Assembly (NCBI RefSeq): GCF_001715295.1
Contig: NZ_MDKB01000002.1
Span: 1,199,522 to 1,263,521, forward strand
Direction: 5' to 3'
Length of the DNA stretch: 64,000 nucleotides
Origin: Streptomyces griseus
Lineage (GTDB): Bacteria > Actinomycetota > Actinomycetes > Streptomycetales > Streptomycetaceae
The notes beneath the pieces were generated by a model. That model saw nothing but the letters and a program-made list of their open reading frames with translations. It was not told the DNA's origin and searched no databases. Below are positions 60,652-64,000 of the stretch, in pieces (position 1 is the stretch's first letter; each line of letters opens with the position of its first letter). The translations under genes and the position numbers were made by a program.

Positions 60652-61986
60652 TCAGGCCGCCGTGGCCAGCTGCTCGCGCGGAACTATTCGCACGTGCGGA
60701 CGGCCCGACCGCAGGTCGAGCTTGAGGCGGAGGCCGCCGACCCGGGTCAGCATGAACCCGACCCCGACCGCTGCCAGCACCGAGACCGCCCCACCGGCCG
60801 CCATGCCGATCCGGGCACCGTAGGCGTCGCTGATCCAGCCGACGATCGGGGCGCCCACCGGAGTGCCTCCGGCGAAGACCATCATGTACAGGCTCATCAC
60901 CCGGCCCCGCATCTCCGGGTCGGCGGCCATCTGGACGCTCGTGTTGGCGCTGATGTTGGTCGTCAGGCCGATCATGCCGATCGGGACCAGCAGCAGCGAG
61001 AACATCCAGACGGACGGGGACAGCGAGGCGGCGATCTCCAGCAGTCCGAACAGCGTTCCCGCGGCCACCAGCATGCGCAGCCGCGAGGAGCGGCGGCGGG
61101 CGGCGAGCAGGGCCCCGGCGAGGGAGCCGGCCGCCATCAGGATGTTGAAGAACGAGTACATCCCGGCGTCGCCGTGGAAGACGTCGTCCGCGAAGGCCGT
61201 CAGGAAGATCGGGAAGTTGAAACCGAAGGTGCCGACGAAGCCGACCAGGACGATCGGCCAGACCAGCTCGGGCCTGCCGGACACGTAACGCAGACCCTCG
61301 CGCAGCTGTCCCTTGGCCCGCTTGACGGTCACGGACGCGTGGAGCTCGCTCGTACGCATCATCATCAGGCCGACGAGCGGGGCGATGAAGGACAGCCCGT
61401 TGAACATGAACGCCCAGCCGCTGCCGACCGTGGTGATCAGGACACCCGCGACGGCGGGGCCGATGAGCCGGGCGGACTGGAAGTTCGCCGAGTTCAGGCT
61501 GACGGCGTTGCGCAGCTGCGCGGGGCCGACCATCTCGGAGACGAACGACTGGCGCGCCGGGTTGTCGACGACGGTGACCATGCCGAGCAGGAAGGCGATC
61601 AGGTAGACGTGCCAGACCTCGACGACACCGGAGAGGGTCAGGACGGCGAGTGCGATCCCGCACAGGCCGAGCGCCGCCTGGCTGATGAGCAGCAGGCGCC
61701 TCTTCGGGAGCCGGTCGGCGATGACGCCGCCGTACAGGCCGAAGAGCAGCATCGGGAGGAACTGGAGTGCCGTGGTGATACCGACGGCGGCGGCGGACCC
61801 GGTGAGGCTCAGGACGAGCCAGTCCTGCGTGATGCGGGACATCCAGGTACCGGTGTTGGAGATCACGGCGCCCGTGGCGAACAGGCGGTAGTTACGGATC
61901 TTCAGCGACGAGAAGGTCCCGCCGGTCTTGCTCTCGTGGGTGGAAGTCGGTGCGGGGGCGGAGTCTGCTCCGGATCCCGTACTCAA
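60652..61986 (-). CDS. MFS transporter (MFS_3/EntS-like exporter type)
   Basis: This 444-residue permease has twelve predicted helices: NYRLFATGAVISNTGTWMSR, TALQFLPMLLFGLYGGVIAD, RLPKRRLLLISQAALGLCGI (MFS motif A variant), LIAFLLGMVTVVDNPARQSF, and others. The TQDWLVLSLTGS and NPARQSFVSEMV motifs are typical of the MFS_3 exporters that include enterobactin and drug effluxers. TTG at 61986 with AGGAGG upstream is the start; no ATG is close. It follows the MarR gene on the same strand after 87 bp, as in many drug-responsive pairs. Confidence 0.9.
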   Translation of the reverse strand: MSTGSGADSAPAPTSTHESKTGGTFSSLKIRNYRLFATGAVISNTGTWMSRITQDWLVLSLTGSAAAVGITTALQFLPMLLFGLYGGVIADRLPKRRLLLISQAALGLCGIALAVLTLSGVVEVWHVYLIAFLLGMVTVVDNPARQSFVSEMVGPAQLRNAVSLNSANFQSARLIGPAVAGVLITTVGSGWAFMFNGLSFIAPLVGLMMMRTSELHASVTVKRAKGQLREGLRYVSGRPELVWPIVLVGFVGTFGFNFPIFLTAFADDVFHGDAGMYSFFNILMAAGSLAGALLAARRRSSRLRMLVAAGTLFGLLEIAASLSPSVWMFSLLLVPIGMIGLTTNISANTSVQMAADPEMRGRVMSLYMMVFAGGTPVGAPIVGWISDAYGARIGMAAGGAVSVLAAVGVGFMLTRVGGLRLKLDLRSGRPHVRIVPREQLATAA

Positions 61987-62073
61987 AAGAGTTCGCCTCC
62001 TCGGGCGTGGACGACGTACGTACGGACGGGGACGTGCCAGGGGGCGCGGGCCGCGGGCCTGCGCCCCGCCGGG

Positions 62074-62514
62074 TCAGAGGTGGGCGAGCTTCTCCAGCAC
62101 GGGCGCGGCGGCCCGCAGCTTCTCCCACTCGTCCTCGTCCAGGCCCCCGGCGAGCTCGGCCAGCCAGGCGTTCCGCTTGGAGCGGCTCTCGGCGAGCATG
62201 GCTTCCGCCTGCTCGGTCCGGCTGACCATCTTCTGCCGGCGGTCATCGGGGTGCGGTTCGAGTCTGACCAGACCCTTGGCCTCGAGCAGCGCCACGATGC
62301 GCGTCATCGACGGCGGCTGCACGTGCTCCTTGCGGGCCAGCTCACCGGGGGTGGCGGAGCCGCAACGGGCAAGTGTACCGAGCACCGACATCTCGGTGGG
62401 GCTCAGCGACTCGTCGACGCGCTGGTGCTTCAGGCGCCGGCCCAGCAGCATCACGGCCGAGCGGAGGGAGCTCACGGCGGCGGCTGCGTCGCCGTCGTGG
62501 ATCAGGTCAGGCAT
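62074..62514 (-). CDS. MarR-family transcriptional regulator
   Basis: This 146-residue winged-helix repressor has LSPTEMSVLGTLARCGSATP, ELARKEHVQPPSMTRIVALL and EAKGLVRLEPHPDDRRQKMV, the MarR recognition helix and wing. It is encoded upstream of, and co-directional with, the MFS exporter, which it probably represses. TAGGCT lies seven bases before the ATG (leaderless), and a pair of inverted TTAG/CTAA elements covers the promoter. Confidence 0.92.
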   Translation of the reverse strand: MPDLIHDGDAAAAVSSLRSAVMLLGRRLKHQRVDESLSPTEMSVLGTLARCGSATPGELARKEHVQPPSMTRIVALLEAKGLVRLEPHPDDRRQKMVSRTEQAEAMLAESRSKRNAWLAELAGGLDEDEWEKLRAAAPVLEKLAHL

Positions 62515-62519
62515 GTTTA

Positions 62520-62545
62520 TTAGCCTAACTCATTAGCTACACTAA
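62520..62545. promoter_or_regulatory. tandem TTAG/CTAA inverted elements, candidate MarR operator
   Basis: TTAGCCTAA (62520-62528) and TTAGCTACACTAA (62533-62545) flank the promoter. The -10 TAGGCT lies at 62522-62527 on the minus strand. MarR autorepression is the simplest reading. The core GTTAGGCTAA also matches part of the DmdR1/IdeR iron box. Confidence 0.5.
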
Positions 62546-62648
62546 AGACCAGCCGGTGGTACACGCGCGAGAAACTGACCACCCGAACGAGTGAGTATGG
62601 GCCGGAAAGACTCCCGGAACGGCCATGTGTGCCGCGACGCTGCATGGC

Positions 62649-62864
62649 ATGGGATCGACAGTGCTCAGCCTGCGCATGGACGGTGAGCTGCTCGACCGGC
62701 TCCGCCGGCACGCCGCCAGACGCGGCATGAGCGTCCAGGACTACGTGGTCCGCACGCTCGTCCGCGACGATTTCGACGAACGCTTCAACGCCGCCGTCGA
62801 CGAGACGGAGAAGTTCTACGGGGCGGACCCCCGTCAGGCCGGCCGGGCGGACCGGGTGACATGA
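62649..62864 (+). CDS. small ribbon-helix-helix DNA-binding protein
   Basis: This 71-residue RHH protein starts MGSTVLSLRMDGELLDRLRR, the DNA-contacting strand and first helix, then HAARRGMSVQDYVVRTLVRD. The pattern is of the CopG-like proteins conserved in Streptomyces near nucleobase permease or MarR genes; no toxin gene follows. A start at 62625 would add eight residues. The stop is followed by the leftward permease gene after 36 bp. Confidence 0.78.
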   Translation: MGSTVLSLRMDGELLDRLRRHAARRGMSVQDYVVRTLVRDDFDERFNAAVDETEKFYGADPRQAGRADRVT

Positions 62865-62900
62865 CGGGGATCCGCCCCGTAGGACGTGGTGCCGGGAGCC

Positions 62901-64000
62901 TTACGTGAGGCCGAGCGCGGGCATCGCGTAGTAGAAGACGAAGACTGCGGAGACCACGTACATCGCCGCCGGCACCTCCCGGCCGCGGCCCGCCACCAGG
63001 CGCATCAGGCTGAAGGAGACGAAGCCGATGCCGATGCCGTTGGTGATCGAGTAGGTGAGCGGCATCATCAGCATCGCGAGGAAGGCCGGGATCGCGAGCG
63101 TGAGGTCGCTCCAGTCGATGTCCCGCACGGAGCCCGCGAGGATCAGGAACCCGACCGCGATCAGGGCCGGAGTGGCGGCCTGCGAGGGGACCATCGTCGC
63201 CAGCGGCGTCAGGAACAGCGACACCGTGAAGAGCAGGCCGGTCACCACGCTGGCGATGCCGGTACGGGCGCCCTCGCCGACGCCCGCCGTGGACTCGACG
63301 AAGCAGGTCGTGGCGGAGGAGGAGCTCGCGCCGCCCGCGGCGACGGCGACACCGTCGATGAACAGGACCTTGTTGATCCCGGGGAACCTGCCGTCCTGGT
63401 CCATGAGCTTCGCCTCGTCGCCGACGCCGAGGATGGTGCCCATCGCGTCGAAGAAGCAGGACAGCAGCACGGTGAACACGAAGAGGACGCCCGTGAGGAT
63501 GCCCACCTTGCCGAAGCCGCCGAACAGGCTGACCTGGCCGAGCAGCCCGAAGTCCGGGGAGGCGACCGGATTGCCCGGCCACTCGGGGACGGTCAGTCCC
63601 CAGGCGCCCGTGGGCAGGCCGGCGACCGCGTCGATGACCAGCGCGACGACCGTCATGGCGACGATGGAGATGAGGATCGCGCCCGGGACCTTGCGGACGA
63701 TCAGCGCCAGGGTCAGCAGCGTGCCGAGGACGAAGACGAGCACCGGCCATCCGTTGAGGTGACCGTCGCTGCCGAGCTGGAGCGGCACCGTGGTGTGCGC
63801 GGCGTCCGGCATCCGGGAGACGAAGCCCGAGTCGACGAGACCGATCAGCAGGATGAACAGGCCGATCCCGATGGCGATGCCCTTGCGGAGCGATCTCGGT
63901 ACGGCGTTCATCACGCGTTCGCGCAGACCGGTGGCGACCAGCAGCATCACCACGATGCCCGCGAGGACGACCATGCCCATGGCGTCGGCCCAGCTCATCC
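62901..64000 (-). CDS. NCS2-family nucleobase permease (5' end outside the window)
   Basis: The visible 366 codons encode the C-terminal two thirds of a hypoxanthine/guanine or related AzgA-like permease: LRKGIAIGIGLFILLIGLVD, VLFVFTVLLSCFFDAMGTIL, the NCS2 signature region DAMGTILGVGDEAKLMDQDG, LFIDGVAVAAGGASSSSATT and FVESTAGVGEGARTGIASVV. About nine helices are seen. The start codon is beyond 64000. Substrate is likely a purine. Confidence 0.9.
   Translation of the reverse strand, partial: MSWADAMGMVVLAGIVVMLLVATGLRERVMNAVPRSLRKGIAIGIGLFILLIGLVDSGFVSRMPDAAHTTVPLQLGSDGHLNGWPVLVFVLGTLLTLALIVRKVPGAILISIVAMTVVALVIDAVAGLPTGAWGLTVPEWPGNPVASPDFGLLGQVSLFGGFGKVGILTGVLFVFTVLLSCFFDAMGTILGVGDEAKLMDQDGRFPGINKVLFIDGVAVAAGGASSSSATTCFVESTAGVGEGARTGIASVVTGLLFTVSLFLTPLATMVPSQAATPALIAVGFLILAGSVRDIDWSDLTLAIPAFLAMLMMPLTYSITNGIGIGFVSFSLMRLVAGRGREVPAAMYVVSAVFVFYYAMPALGLT

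Overview
The window is chromosomal DNA from a Streptomyces or a very close relative. GC content is high throughout, codon third positions are strongly G/C in the real genes, GTG and TTG starts are common, and several families are typical of the genus: a conservon, a DmdR1-type iron repressor, HtpX/PspAB, an ECF41 sigma factor, mycothiol-type anti-sigma folds and LCP proteins. From memory, the order purU, SCO4402-type protein, dmdR1, SIS-domain protein, pdxH, citrate synthase, carboxylase operon, serC resembles the S. coelicolor core region around SCO4366-SCO4410, read in the opposite direction. I see no prophage, insertion sequence, CRISPR array, rRNA or tRNA gene.

Layout. 0.2-10.6 kb: a PNPOx-fold protein, the membrane-stress pair htpX-pspAB, a flavin monooxygenase, a decayed GlxA-type regulator, an RsbW-like kinase, an EF-hand protein, a STAS antagonist, an ECF-like sigma factor with an anti-sigma gene broken by an in-frame TGA, purU, and a small conserved protein. 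10.7-23.5 kb: a lipoprotein binding protein, a proline-rich membrane protein, a TPR regulator divergent from a stand-alone primase-polymerase domain protein, an ABC exporter behind a perfect palindrome, an alpha/beta hydrolase with a LexA-like box, the iron repressor dmdR1, a SIS protein and a PAS sensor. 23.6-23.9 kb holds a separate mini-transcription unit: a promoter, a 15-nt perfect complement to the 16S rRNA 3' end, a 12-codon ORF and a terminator. 23.9-26 kb: pdxH and a citrate synthase.

26.1-36.4 kb is one leftward catabolic operon. It encodes a DinB-like TIGR03084 protein, an AtuA-like protein, acyl-CoA carboxylase beta and alpha/BCCP subunits, an acyl-CoA dehydrogenase, an acyl-CoA ligase, an enoyl-CoA hydratase and a TetR regulator. 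The genes are mostly translationally coupled, and a 14-bp palindrome sits in front of the first. A VapBC-type toxin-antitoxin pair diverges from it. 37.1-41.3 kb: a DMT transporter fused in frame to a small protein, a divergent LysR regulator and an LCP-family cell-wall enzyme. 41.7-47.1 kb: a complete conservon (kinase-like A, roadblock B, DUF742 C, small GTPase D) coupled to two cytochromes P450.

47.2-64 kb: serC, two Uma2 genes, DinB, GNAT and PPOX proteins, a secreted propeller protein, SGNH and EEP hydrolases, and a TetR gene. An ECF41 sigma gene lies with its AhpD-like target behind a textbook ECF41 promoter. Then come a SnoaL protein, a cupin with a zinc ribbon, an aldo/keto reductase behind a palindrome, a 29-residue membrane peptide, ThpR, a MarR-MFS pair, a ribbon-helix-helix protein and the 3' part of an NCS2 permease gene. 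Many isolated genes here have a TANNNT box 6-8 nt before the start codon and no Shine-Dalgarno, which points to leaderless mRNAs.
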